NCBI GenBank assembly: GCA_963812335.1
Contig: CAWEUU010000004.1
Span: 124,001 to 188,000 of the forward strand
Source of the DNA: VRUE01 sp963812335
Lineage (GTDB): Bacteria > Actinomycetota > Thermoleophilia > Solirubrobacterales > 70-9
Direction: 5' to 3'
Length of the DNA stretch: 64,000 nt
The notes under the pieces were generated by a model. The model was not told the origin of the DNA. It did not search any database and saw only the letters and a program-made list of their open reading frames with translations. Position 1 is the stretch's first letter. Each line of letters starts with the position of its first letter. A program made the position numbers and the translations under genes. Below are positions 7,896-15,010 of this stretch, one piece after another.

Positions 7896-10103
7896 ATGAG
7901 CAGCGAAAAGCCGAGCTACGATCCCGGCCGGATCGAGCCTGCCCGTCAGGCCGCGTGGGCTGAGCAGAGCGCGTTCGCGACCCGCGGTCCGGCCTCCGGG
8001 CAACCCGCCACCTACATCAAGCCGTCGAGCCCGTTCACCTCGGGCAACCTCCACATGGGCCATGTGCGGGACTACTCGATCGGCGACGCCTACGCCCGCT
8101 TCCGCCGCGCCCGCGGCGACGCGGTGCTGTTCGGCTTCGGCTTCGACGCCTTCGGCCTGCCGGCGGAGATGGCGGCGATCGAGCGCGGCACGCGCCCGGC
8201 CGATTGGGTCGAGCGCTGCGGCGAGCGGATGCTGGCGCAGATGAAACGGCTCGGCTTCTCCTTCGACTACGGGCGCGCCTTCTACAGCTCCGACGAGGCC
8301 CAGTATCGCTGGTCGCAATGGCTGTTCCTGACCCTGCACGAGGCCGGCATGGTCTACCGCGACGACGCCACGGTCGACTGGTGCGATACCTGCCAGACGA
8401 CGCTGGCGGCGCTGCAGGTCGAGGACGGGCGCTGCTGGCGCTGCCACAACAAGGTGCGCTTGATCCGCCGCCCGACCTGGTTCCTGCGCCTCTCGCCCCA
8501 CCTGGAGGAGAACGACCGCAATCTGGCCGAGCTGGAGGCGAGCGGTAAGTGGGATGAGCTCTCGCTGAAGACCCAGCGCTACATCCTCGGGCGCAGCGAC
8601 GGCGTGGAGCTCGACCTCGTGGGCTCCGATGGCGAGGAGCTCGAGGTCTTCACCCCGCACGGCGACGCGGTCGGGGAGGCCCGCTTCGTGCTGCTCTCGC
8701 CGCGCCATCCCGAGGTCGAGCGCTGGGCCGGCGACGCCGCGGTCGCCGAGCAGCTCGACGAGCTGCGGTCGGGTGGCTGGGAGCGCAGCGCCCGCGACGC
8801 CTCGGCCGTGCCGGTGATCGACACCGGCGCCTCGATCGAGCCGGCCGGGGGCGGCAGCCTGCCGATCTTCGTCTCGCCGATCGTCGACGCCCGCTACGGC
8901 CCCACCGCGGCGCTCGGAATACCTTCCGTGGACGAGGCGGACGAGGCGATTGCGGCGCGGATGCCGCGGGCCGCCGTGGAGCCCTTCGGCGGTGGCGCGA
9001 GCGCCGGGCTGGAGCGGCGGGAGGCGAGCCGCTACCGCGCCTACGACTTCTCGATCTCGCGCCAGCGCTACTGGGGAACGCCGATCCCCGTCCTGCACTG
9101 CGAGGACTGCGGCGTGGTGCCGGTGCCGATCGAGGACCTGCCGGTGGTGCTGCCACGCGATGTCGAGCCGACCGGCGAAGGGAATCCGCTGGCCGAGCGA
9201 CCGGACTTCCTGCAGGCCACCTGCCCGCGTTGCGACGGGCCGGCTAGGCGCGAGACCGACACGCTCGACTGCCACTTCGACGCTCTCTGGCTCTGGGTGC
9301 CGGCGGCCGTGCCTCCCGCCGATCGCGACGAGCAGATGTTCACCCACCCCGACCTCGAGCAGTGGCTGCCGTCCGAGCGGCTGGTCGCCGGCAACGACAG
9401 CGGCGGCTTCGTCTTCGACCAACGGGTCGTGACCAAGGCCCTGCGTGAGATCGGACCCTTCGCCTTCCTCGTCGACGGCGAGCCCTTCGCCGGCTGCCTC
9501 TTCCACGAGATGGTGATCGCCGACGGGCGCAAGATGAGCAAGCACCTGGGCAACGTCGTCGACCCCGACGAGTTGGTTGCCGAGCACGGTGCCGACACCG
9601 TGCGGCTGGCCGTGCTCTATGCCGCCGGCCCGGCCAAGGCGCTCAACTGGACCGACGGGGCGCTGCGCTTCGCCGCGCGCTTCCTGCGTGGGCTCTGGGA
9701 TTACACCCACAGTCGCATCGCCGCCGCCGACAATGCCGTCGAGGACGCCGAGGCGGCGGCGGACACCGCATTCATCCGCGAGCGGCTGGGCAAATGGTGC
9801 GATAACGGGATCGAGCGGATCGGGTCTGACCTCGAGCAGCTGCAGATGCACAAGGCGGTGCGCAACGTCACCCGGCTGCTGGAGCGGGTCAAGGACTACG
9901 AGAAGCGCGTGATCGAGCGTCGGGGGCAGCTCAGCCGCGAGGACCACGAGGCGCTGCTCGAGGCGCTGGCCCTGCTCGCCCGTGCGCTCTCGCCGTTTGC
10001 GCCGCATATCGCCGAGGAGCTGCTTGTCGCGCTCGACCGCGATCCGTCTGTAGGATTTCCGGTCGGAGGAGAGGCTGTGGCCGCCTCCATTGGCCAAGAA
10101 TAG
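7896..10103 (+). CDS. divergent leucyl-tRNA synthetase-like protein
   Basis: This 735-residue class I synthetase aligns with LeuRS: HMGH (residues 53-56) for HIGH, a CxxC...CxxC zinc knuckle (CDTC, CWRC, about 165-190), an inserted CP1-like domain, KMSKH (546-550) for KMSKS, and a helical anticodon-binding domain ending in SPFAPHIAEELL. It departs from normal LeuRS in several ways. The threonine-rich TTRPDT loop of the editing site is replaced by FTPHGDAV. The GGxEHAxxHLL element of the catalytic core is replaced by GNDSGGFVF. The chain stops after the anticodon domain, without the C-terminal module carrying the VQVNGK motif. Typical bacterial LeuRS is over 800 residues. It is either a specialised paralogue or an unusual sole LeuRS; presence of another leuS in the genome would decide. 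Overall family is clear, tRNA-Leu charging is uncertain. Confidence 0.75.
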   Translation: MSSEKPSYDPGRIEPARQAAWAEQSAFATRGPASGQPATYIKPSSPFTSGNLHMGHVRDYSIGDAYARFRRARGDAVLFGFGFDAFGLPAEMAAIERGTRPADWVERCGERMLAQMKRLGFSFDYGRAFYSSDEAQYRWSQWLFLTLHEAGMVYRDDATVDWCDTCQTTLAALQVEDGRCWRCHNKVRLIRRPTWFLRLSPHLEENDRNLAELEASGKWDELSLKTQRYILGRSDGVELDLVGSDGEELEVFTPHGDAVGEARFVLLSPRHPEVERWAGDAAVAEQLDELRSGGWERSARDASAVPVIDTGASIEPAGGGSLPIFVSPIVDARYGPTAALGIPSVDEADEAIAARMPRAAVEPFGGGASAGLERREASRYRAYDFSISRQRYWGTPIPVLHCEDCGVVPVPIEDLPVVLPRDVEPTGEGNPLAERPDFLQATCPRCDGPARRETDTLDCHFDALWLWVPAAVPPADRDEQMFTHPDLEQWLPSERLVAGNDSGGFVFDQRVVTKALREIGPFAFLVDGEPFAGCLFHEMVIADGRKMSKHLGNVVDPDELVAEHGADTVRLAVLYAAGPAKALNWTDGALRFAARFLRGLWDYTHSRIAAADNAVEDAEAAADTAFIRERLGKWCDNGIERIGSDLEQLQMHKAVRNVTRLLERVKDYEKRVIERRGQLSREDHEALLEALALLARALSPFAPHIAEELLVALDRDPSVGFPVGGEAVAASIGQE

Positions 10104-10131
10104 TTGATCGATTACGGGGAACTGCTATACA
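10104..10131 (+). promoter_or_regulatory. promoter TTGATC-N16-TATACA upstream of the micro-ORF/thrC-like unit
   Basis: A -35 TTGATC (10104-10109) and -10 TATACA (10126-10131) are separated by 16 bases, the best two-box match among the thrC-side starts. The predicted +1 is about 10138, so the ATG at 10141 would be almost leaderless. The promoter begins right after the LeuRS-like stop codon. Confidence 0.6.
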
Positions 10132-10140
10132 CCGCGGCTC

Positions 10141-10230
10141 ATGATCAGGCGTCGGCACAAGAAGCGTCGCAGGCGGTTCGCGAAGGCGGGCGCGCTACCC
10201 TCGGTGGCAAGGGGTGTTGAGGGGCGATGA
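10141..10230 (+). CDS. Arg-rich 29-residue micro-ORF coupled to the threonine-synthase-like gene
   Basis: ATG 10141 to TGA 10228-10230 encodes a very basic peptide beginning MIRRRHKKRRRRFAKAGAL. It lies just downstream of a good promoter and has no Shine-Dalgarno, consistent with leaderless translation. Its stop overlaps the ATG of the next gene (ATGA at 10227-10230), so ribosomes finishing it could re-initiate there. It may be a regulatory leader peptide or a small nucleic-acid-binding protein. It does not match the short ribosomal proteins I know. It is supported only by position and signals, not by homology. Confidence 0.4.
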   Translation: MIRRRHKKRRRRFAKAGALPSVARGVEGR

Positions 10231-11525
10231 GCCTCTCGGCCGACCAGCGCACCCGCTCCTGCGCGACGGAGCTGGTCTGCCACGACTGTGGGATTCGACT
10301 TCCCCTTCTCGACACAACTTTCAGGTGCATGGGTTGCGGCCAGACCCTCGACATCGACTATGACTACGAGCTCGCCGCGCAGCGCATCGCCGAGCAGCCG
10401 ATCGGCGCCCGCGAGCTCAACATCTGGCGCTTCGAGGAGCTGCTGCCGATCGTCGATGCCAAGGCGCAGGCCAGGGTCGGCCGCTACAGCGGCCGCACGC
10501 CGCTGATCCACGCCGACCGGCTCGGCGCCGAGCTCGGCCTGCGCAGGCTCTACCTCAAGGACGACAGCACCCAACGGCCCAGCCTCTCCTACAAGGACCG
10601 GGTCGTCTCGATGGCGGTCGCCCGCCTGCTGGAGCTGGGCCAGGATGAGATCGGCTGCGTCTCGACCGGCAACGTCGGCACCGCCGTCTCCTCCCTGGCC
10701 GCCAAGGCGGGGGTCGCCGCCTACGTCTTCTATCCGAGCAACATGGAGCGCGGCAAGGCCCGCGCCTGCCGCGCGCTCGGCGCCGCCGTGATCCAGCTCG
10801 ACGGCAACTACGACGAAGCCAACCGCGCCTGCCGCGAGCTGGCGCTGGCGACCGGCGTGCAGTTCACCAACATCACCCTGCGGCCGTTCTACGCCGAGGG
10901 AGCGAAGACGGCCGCCTTCGAGGTCGTCGAGCAGCTCGACTGGGTGTCTCCCGACCATTTCGTCATCCCGGCCGCTGGCGGCACGCTCTCCTCGCGCGTA
11001 CACAAGGGACTGAAGGAGATGGAGACGGTCGGCATGGCGCAGACCGCGGCGACCAAGATCCACGTCGCCCAGGCCGAGGGCTGCAGCCCGATCGCCACCG
11101 CGCTGCTCGACGGCAGCGGCGAGATCGTGCAGCAGCGGCCGAACACCGCGGCCCACTCGATCGCGATCGGCGCCCCCGGGGACGGGCCGCTGGTGGTCGA
11201 CGCGGTGACCTCGCGCGGCGGCACGGCGGCGACCGCGACCGACTCCGAGATCTTCGCTGCGCTCGATCTGCTCGGCGCCACCGAGGGCATCCTCGCCGAG
11301 CCCGCCGCCGGCGCCACGATCGCGGCCACGATCAAGCTCGCCAACGAGGGCAAGCTCGGCCCCGACGACACCGTCGTCTCGATCGTCAGCGGCAACGGCT
11401 ACAAGACCCTCGACGAGCACCCCGACAAGCCCTGGCCCGAGATGGTCGCCCCCGAAGTGGAGCCGATGGAGCGGGTTCTGGCCGAATTCCGCCACTCCGG
11501 CGCCGGCGCCGCGGTCGGCTCCTGA
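10227..11525 (+). CDS. thrC: threonine synthase-like PLP enzyme
   Basis: This 432-residue protein starts with a zinc-ribbon (CHDCG near residue 20, CMGCG near 36), common in archaeal and actinobacterial threonine synthases. A fold-type II PLP domain follows, with the lysine in SLSYKDR, the phosphate-binding loop STGNVGTAV, and a C-terminal SGNGYKT. The usual GSFKDRG around the PLP lysine is changed to LSYKDRV. Threonine synthase converts O-phosphohomoserine to threonine in the cytoplasm, but related enzymes use other phospho- or acyl-amino acids. The ATG at 10227 overlaps the stop of the Arg-rich micro-ORF and has GGGG(C) just upstream. No homoserine kinase or dehydrogenase is nearby, so a biosynthetic role is not shown by context. 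Confidence 0.75.
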   Translation: MSLSADQRTRSCATELVCHDCGIRLPLLDTTFRCMGCGQTLDIDYDYELAAQRIAEQPIGARELNIWRFEELLPIVDAKAQARVGRYSGRTPLIHADRLGAELGLRRLYLKDDSTQRPSLSYKDRVVSMAVARLLELGQDEIGCVSTGNVGTAVSSLAAKAGVAAYVFYPSNMERGKARACRALGAAVIQLDGNYDEANRACRELALATGVQFTNITLRPFYAEGAKTAAFEVVEQLDWVSPDHFVIPAAGGTLSSRVHKGLKEMETVGMAQTAATKIHVAQAEGCSPIATALLDGSGEIVQQRPNTAAHSIAIGAPGDGPLVVDAVTSRGGTAATATDSEIFAALDLLGATEGILAEPAAGATIAATIKLANEGKLGPDDTVVSIVSGNGYKTLDEHPDKPWPEMVAPEVEPMERVLAEFRHSGAGAAVGS

Positions 11526-11557
11526 AAGCCCCGGTCTGCGTCGTCGCCGTTCCCCGC

Positions 11558-11563
11558 TAGCTT
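11558..11563 (+). promoter_or_regulatory. -10 box TAGCTT
   Basis: TAGCTT predicts +1 near 11570, four bases before ATG 11574, supporting that start over the TTG at 11562. Confidence 0.4.
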
Positions 11564-11573
11564 GTCCGAGTCG

Positions 11574-13535
11574 ATGAGATGGCGCCCGCAAAAGCCGCGG
11601 CTTCGGATCCGGCGGCTGTTCCTCTCCTGGGCGCTCGGGGCGGCTTCGGTCTATCTCGCGGCGGCACTCGTTCCGGGCGTTCGCCTCGACGATCCCGGCG
11701 GCGCCTTCGCGGCAGCGGCGCTGATTGCGATCCTGAACGCGGTTCTCCCGCCCCTACTGGCGACGCTGCGCCTGCCGCTGACGCTGGCGCTCGGTTTCGT
11801 CCTGACGCTGATCCTCGACGCCGCGGTGCTCGAGCTCGCGGCCGGTCTGGCGCCGGACACGATTGCGGTCGACGGCTTCGGCGACGCGCTGCTGGCCGCG
11901 CTGGTGATCGCGGGCCTGAGGATCGTCCTCGAGGTCCTCGCCGGCGTCAACGACGACGACATCTACGGGCTGCGGGTGGTGCAGCGGGTCGCCCGGCGTC
12001 AGGGAATGCTCGCCAATGGCGAAGCCCCCGGAATCGTCTTCCTCGAGATCGATGGGCTTGCCCTGCCGGTGCTGCGCGACGCGATGCGTGACGGCAGCGC
12101 TCCGACGATGGCGCGCTGGATCGCCGAGGGCGGCTATCGGCTGACGGAGTGGGAGCCGGACCTCTCCTCGCAGACCGGGGCCAGTCAGGCCGGGATCCTG
12201 CTCGGTTCCAACCGGGATATTCCGGCCTTCCGTTGGGTGGAGAAGGAGACGGGAGCGGTGGTCTCCTGCTCGGCGCCCGACGACTGCGCGGCAATCGAGC
12301 GGCGGGTCGCGAGCGGGATCGGCCTGCTCGCCGACGGCGGCGCCAGCCGCGGCAACCTGCTCTCCGGAGAAGCCGACGAGGCGATCCTCACCGTCAGTCG
12401 GATCGCCGCCGAGAAGCGCGCCAACCCGGGCTACCGGGCGTTCTTCGCCAATGGCTTCAACGTGACCCGGTCGCTGGTCCTGTTCGGCTGGGAGGTCGTC
12501 TTGGAGTGGACCGCGGCGCTGCGGGCGGCGCGTCGCGACATCCGGCCTCGCGGCCGTCGCGGCGGCATCTATCCCTTCCTGCGCGCGGCGATCTGCGTGG
12601 TCGTTCGCGACCTGATCGTCTACGGCGTGCTGACCGACATGATGCGCGGCCGCCCCGCGGTCTACGCGACCTTTTCGAGCTACGACGAGGTCGCACACCA
12701 CTCCGGCCTCGAGCGCGCCGACACGATGGAGGCCCTGCGCAAGCTCGACCAGCAGATCGGGCGGATCGAGCACGCTCGCCGCTACGCGGCCCGTCCCTAC
12801 GAGATCGTCGTGCTGTCCGACCACGGCCAGACCCAGGGGGCGACCTTCAAGCAGCGCAACGGCTACGGCCTCGACGAGCTGGTCGAGCGTTCGCTGGGCC
12901 GCAGCGGTGCCGTGGCCGGGATCGGTGGCGGCGACGAGCAGGCGACGCTGGTCGGCAACGCGGCCGGTGAGGCGACCGGCCGGGGCCCCCGCGAGAGGGG
13001 CGAGGACGCCGACGCCGAGCAGTCGGTGATCGTGCTCGGGTCCGGCAACCTGGGGCTGATCTACCTGATGGAGGAGTCACGCCGAATGACCCTGGAGGAG
13101 ATCGAAAGCCGCCATCCCGACCTGATCCCGGCCCTGCGCGACCACCCCCATGTGGGCTGGTTGTTGGTCCGCTCGGCCGAGCACGGCGCGCTGGCGCTGG
13201 GCCGCGACGGGACCCGCCACCTCGTCGACGGCCAGATCGCCGGCCGCGACCCGCTCGCCGCCTTCTCCTCCACGGCGCCCGGCCACCTGCGGCACACCGA
13301 CGGCTTCTCGAACGTCGCCGACATCATGGTCGGCAGTTTCTACGACCCCGACCTCGACGAAGGGTGCGCCTTCGAGGAGCTGATCTCCTTCCACGGCGGG
13401 CTGGGCGGCCCGCAGACCCGGCCCTTCATCCTCTCCCCTGAGGGCCTGGCGCCCCCCGCGCAACCGATCGTCGGCGCCGCCGCGGTCCATGAGATCCTGC
13501 TCGGCTGGAGGCGGCAGCTCGAAGGCGCCGCCTGA
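11574..13535 (+). CDS. membrane protein with holin-IV-like N-terminus and alkaline-phosphatase-superfamily domain
   Basis: This 653-residue protein has two parts. Residues 10-110 contain about four hydrophobic helices resembling the short 4-TM phage holin superfamily IV proteins of actinobacteria. From about residue 145 a phosphodiesterase/nucleotide pyrophosphatase-type alkaline phosphatase domain begins: FLEIDG (metal Asp), a QTGASQAG nucleophile loop, VLSDHGQTQG (metal Asp-His) and the late APGHLRHTDG His. Such enzymes cleave phosphate esters or diesters and need two metals. The topology places the catalytic domain on one side of the membrane; which side is not certain. An inserted acidic stretch (about residue 470-480) is poorly conserved in appearance. 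The substrate is unknown. Confidence 0.8.
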   Translation: MRWRPQKPRLRIRRLFLSWALGAASVYLAAALVPGVRLDDPGGAFAAAALIAILNAVLPPLLATLRLPLTLALGFVLTLILDAAVLELAAGLAPDTIAVDGFGDALLAALVIAGLRIVLEVLAGVNDDDIYGLRVVQRVARRQGMLANGEAPGIVFLEIDGLALPVLRDAMRDGSAPTMARWIAEGGYRLTEWEPDLSSQTGASQAGILLGSNRDIPAFRWVEKETGAVVSCSAPDDCAAIERRVASGIGLLADGGASRGNLLSGEADEAILTVSRIAAEKRANPGYRAFFANGFNVTRSLVLFGWEVVLEWTAALRAARRDIRPRGRRGGIYPFLRAAICVVVRDLIVYGVLTDMMRGRPAVYATFSSYDEVAHHSGLERADTMEALRKLDQQIGRIEHARRYAARPYEIVVLSDHGQTQGATFKQRNGYGLDELVERSLGRSGAVAGIGGGDEQATLVGNAAGEATGRGPRERGEDADAEQSVIVLGSGNLGLIYLMEESRRMTLEEIESRHPDLIPALRDHPHVGWLLVRSAEHGALALGRDGTRHLVDGQIAGRDPLAAFSSTAPGHLRHTDGFSNVADIMVGSFYDPDLDEGCAFEELISFHGGLGGPQTRPFILSPEGLAPPAQPIVGAAAVHEILLGWRRQLEGAA

Positions 13536-13549
13536 TCCGCCCCTCGACG

Positions 13550-14317
13550 ATGCCCGAAGAGGCGAGCGGCATCCGGGTCACCTACGTCGGGCACGCCACG
13601 GTCCTGCTCGAGCTGGACGGTCTGCGGATCCTCACCGACCCGGTGCTGCGGGCACGGATCGGGCATTTGCGTCGGCAGGTCGCGCCGCCCCCGGCGGCCA
13701 TCGCCGCGGGGCTCGACGCGATCCTGCTCTCCCACCTGCACCTAGACCACGCCGACCGCCGCTCGCTGCGCCGGATCGATCCGGCGACCCCGGTGCTGGC
13801 GCCCGCCGGTGCGGGTCCCTTCCTGCGTCGCTGCGGCTTCCGCGAGGTCATCGAGCTTGCGCCTGGGGGGGCGGTCGCGGTTGGCGGGGTGCGGATCGCG
13901 GCGGTGGAGGCAAAGCACCGGCGGGGGCGATCTCCGCTGACCGCCACCTCAGGGGCGATCGGCTTCGAGCTGGCCGGCTCGCGGCGCGTCTATTTCGCCG
14001 GCGACACCGATCTCTTCGAGGGCATGCGCGAGCTGGCGGGATGCCTGGACCTCGCCCTGCTGCCGGTCTGGGGCTGGGGTTCGACCCTCGGCCCGGGCCA
14101 CCTCGACCCCGGGCGCGCGGCGCAGGCCGCGGCGCTCCTCTCGCCGCGGATCGCGGTGCCGATCCACTGGGGGACCTACTTCCCGATCGGCCTCGCCCGC
14201 CGCCACGGCCACCTGCTGACCGATCCCCCACGGGACTTCGCACGCCGCTGCGCGGACCTCGCCCCGCGGACCGAGGTCCGCATCCTCGCTCCCGGCGAGT
14301 CCTCCCCGATCGCCTAG
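13550..14317 (+). CDS. metallo-beta-lactamase-fold hydrolase (UlaG/NAPE-PLD type)
   Basis: This 255-residue cytoplasmic protein has the YVGHATVLLEL strand that opens UlaG-like and NAPE-PLD-like MBL proteins. The metal-binding residues are visible: LSHLHLDHAD (HxHxDH, near residue 65), a FAGDTDLF Asp near 150, and a late IHWGTYFP His near 204. These proteins hydrolyse phosphodiester or lactone bonds; the exact substrate cannot be deduced. It follows the membrane phosphatase gene by 14 bases, so co-transcription is likely. Confidence 0.82.
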   Translation: MPEEASGIRVTYVGHATVLLELDGLRILTDPVLRARIGHLRRQVAPPPAAIAAGLDAILLSHLHLDHADRRSLRRIDPATPVLAPAGAGPFLRRCGFREVIELAPGGAVAVGGVRIAAVEAKHRRGRSPLTATSGAIGFELAGSRRVYFAGDTDLFEGMRELAGCLDLALLPVWGWGSTLGPGHLDPGRAAQAAALLSPRIAVPIHWGTYFPIGLARRHGHLLTDPPRDFARRCADLAPRTEVRILAPGESSPIA

Positions 14318-14356
14318 CTCGTCAGCAGCCGGCGTCTGCGGCGTCCCGCTTGGTCG

Positions 14357-14845
14357 CTACCGACCCTTCCGTGCGAAGAACTTGATGTAGCAGTCGCCGC
14401 GTTCATACATCCCGGTCTCGGCGAGGCGGCCGGTCTCATCCCAGAGAATCTCCAGCTTGGCCCGGAATCGCTTCTTGTCCTGCTCGAAGACCATCGGCTT
14501 GCCGACGAAGAGCCCCTTCTTGAGGTTGCCGACCGCGTAGCGACCGCTGACCTTGCGATAGCGCCTGACCCGGACTCGGGTCTGGAGGCGGATCTTCGCC
14601 TTGCCGCAGGCTTCTGGAGCCCCCTCGCCCGGAACCAGCACCAGCTTGGTCACCTTCTTGCCGTCCTTGGAGAGCGAGAGCGCCCCGTACTTGGTGTAGT
14701 CGAAGAGGTTCTGGAAATTCCACTTACCGCCCGCAGGCTTGTAGTAGGCGGAGGAGCGATCGGCAAGGCCGAGCATGAGGAGAAGGCAAACCGCGGTCGC
14801 GATGCCGAGCAGAAGAGTGGGCCGGGGCAAGGTGAAGGAGAACAT
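14357..14845 (-). CDS. secreted protein of unknown function
   Basis: This 162-residue protein starts at ATG 14845 (MFSFTLPRPTLLLGIATAV), giving a clear signal peptide or anchor over residues 8-30. The mature part is basic and beta-rich, with several Lys/Arg clusters and two cysteines (EACGKAK and RGDCYIKF) that could pair. The open frame extends to 14938, but a TAGCTT -10 box at 14853-14858 supports the chosen start. It is convergent with the MBL gene and divergent from the sulfatase. No family is recognised. Confidence 0.7.
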   Translation of the reverse strand: MFSFTLPRPTLLLGIATAVCLLLMLGLADRSSAYYKPAGGKWNFQNLFDYTKYGALSLSKDGKKVTKLVLVPGEGAPEACGKAKIRLQTRVRVRRYRKVSGRYAVGNLKKGLFVGKPMVFEQDKKRFRAKLEILWDETGRLAETGMYERGDCYIKFFARKGR

Positions 14846-14852
14846 CGCCGGC

Positions 14853-14858
14853 AAGCTA
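14853..14858 (-). promoter_or_regulatory. -10 box TAGCTT for the 14845 start
   Basis: On the minus strand TAGCTT predicts +1 at 14846, one base before the ATG. Confidence 0.45.
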
Positions 14859-15010
14859 TCAAGCGCCGTTTGACCGGGCGGCGTCTCACCGGAGGTCGGC
14901 CGCCGGGCACTCGACAACCTGACCCCATATGGAGGCAAGCTACTCTCGTGTGAGATCTCCGCTCAGAAGGTCACGATGCTCGGTTGAGTGCAAACGAAAG
15001 GAACGCGCCG

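Noticed and set aside
7296..10097. Long minus-strand open frame (933 codons) opposite the LeuRS-like gene
   Set aside because: It is a GC-rich shadow of a well-supported gene; its translation is low complexity and lacks any recognisable domain.
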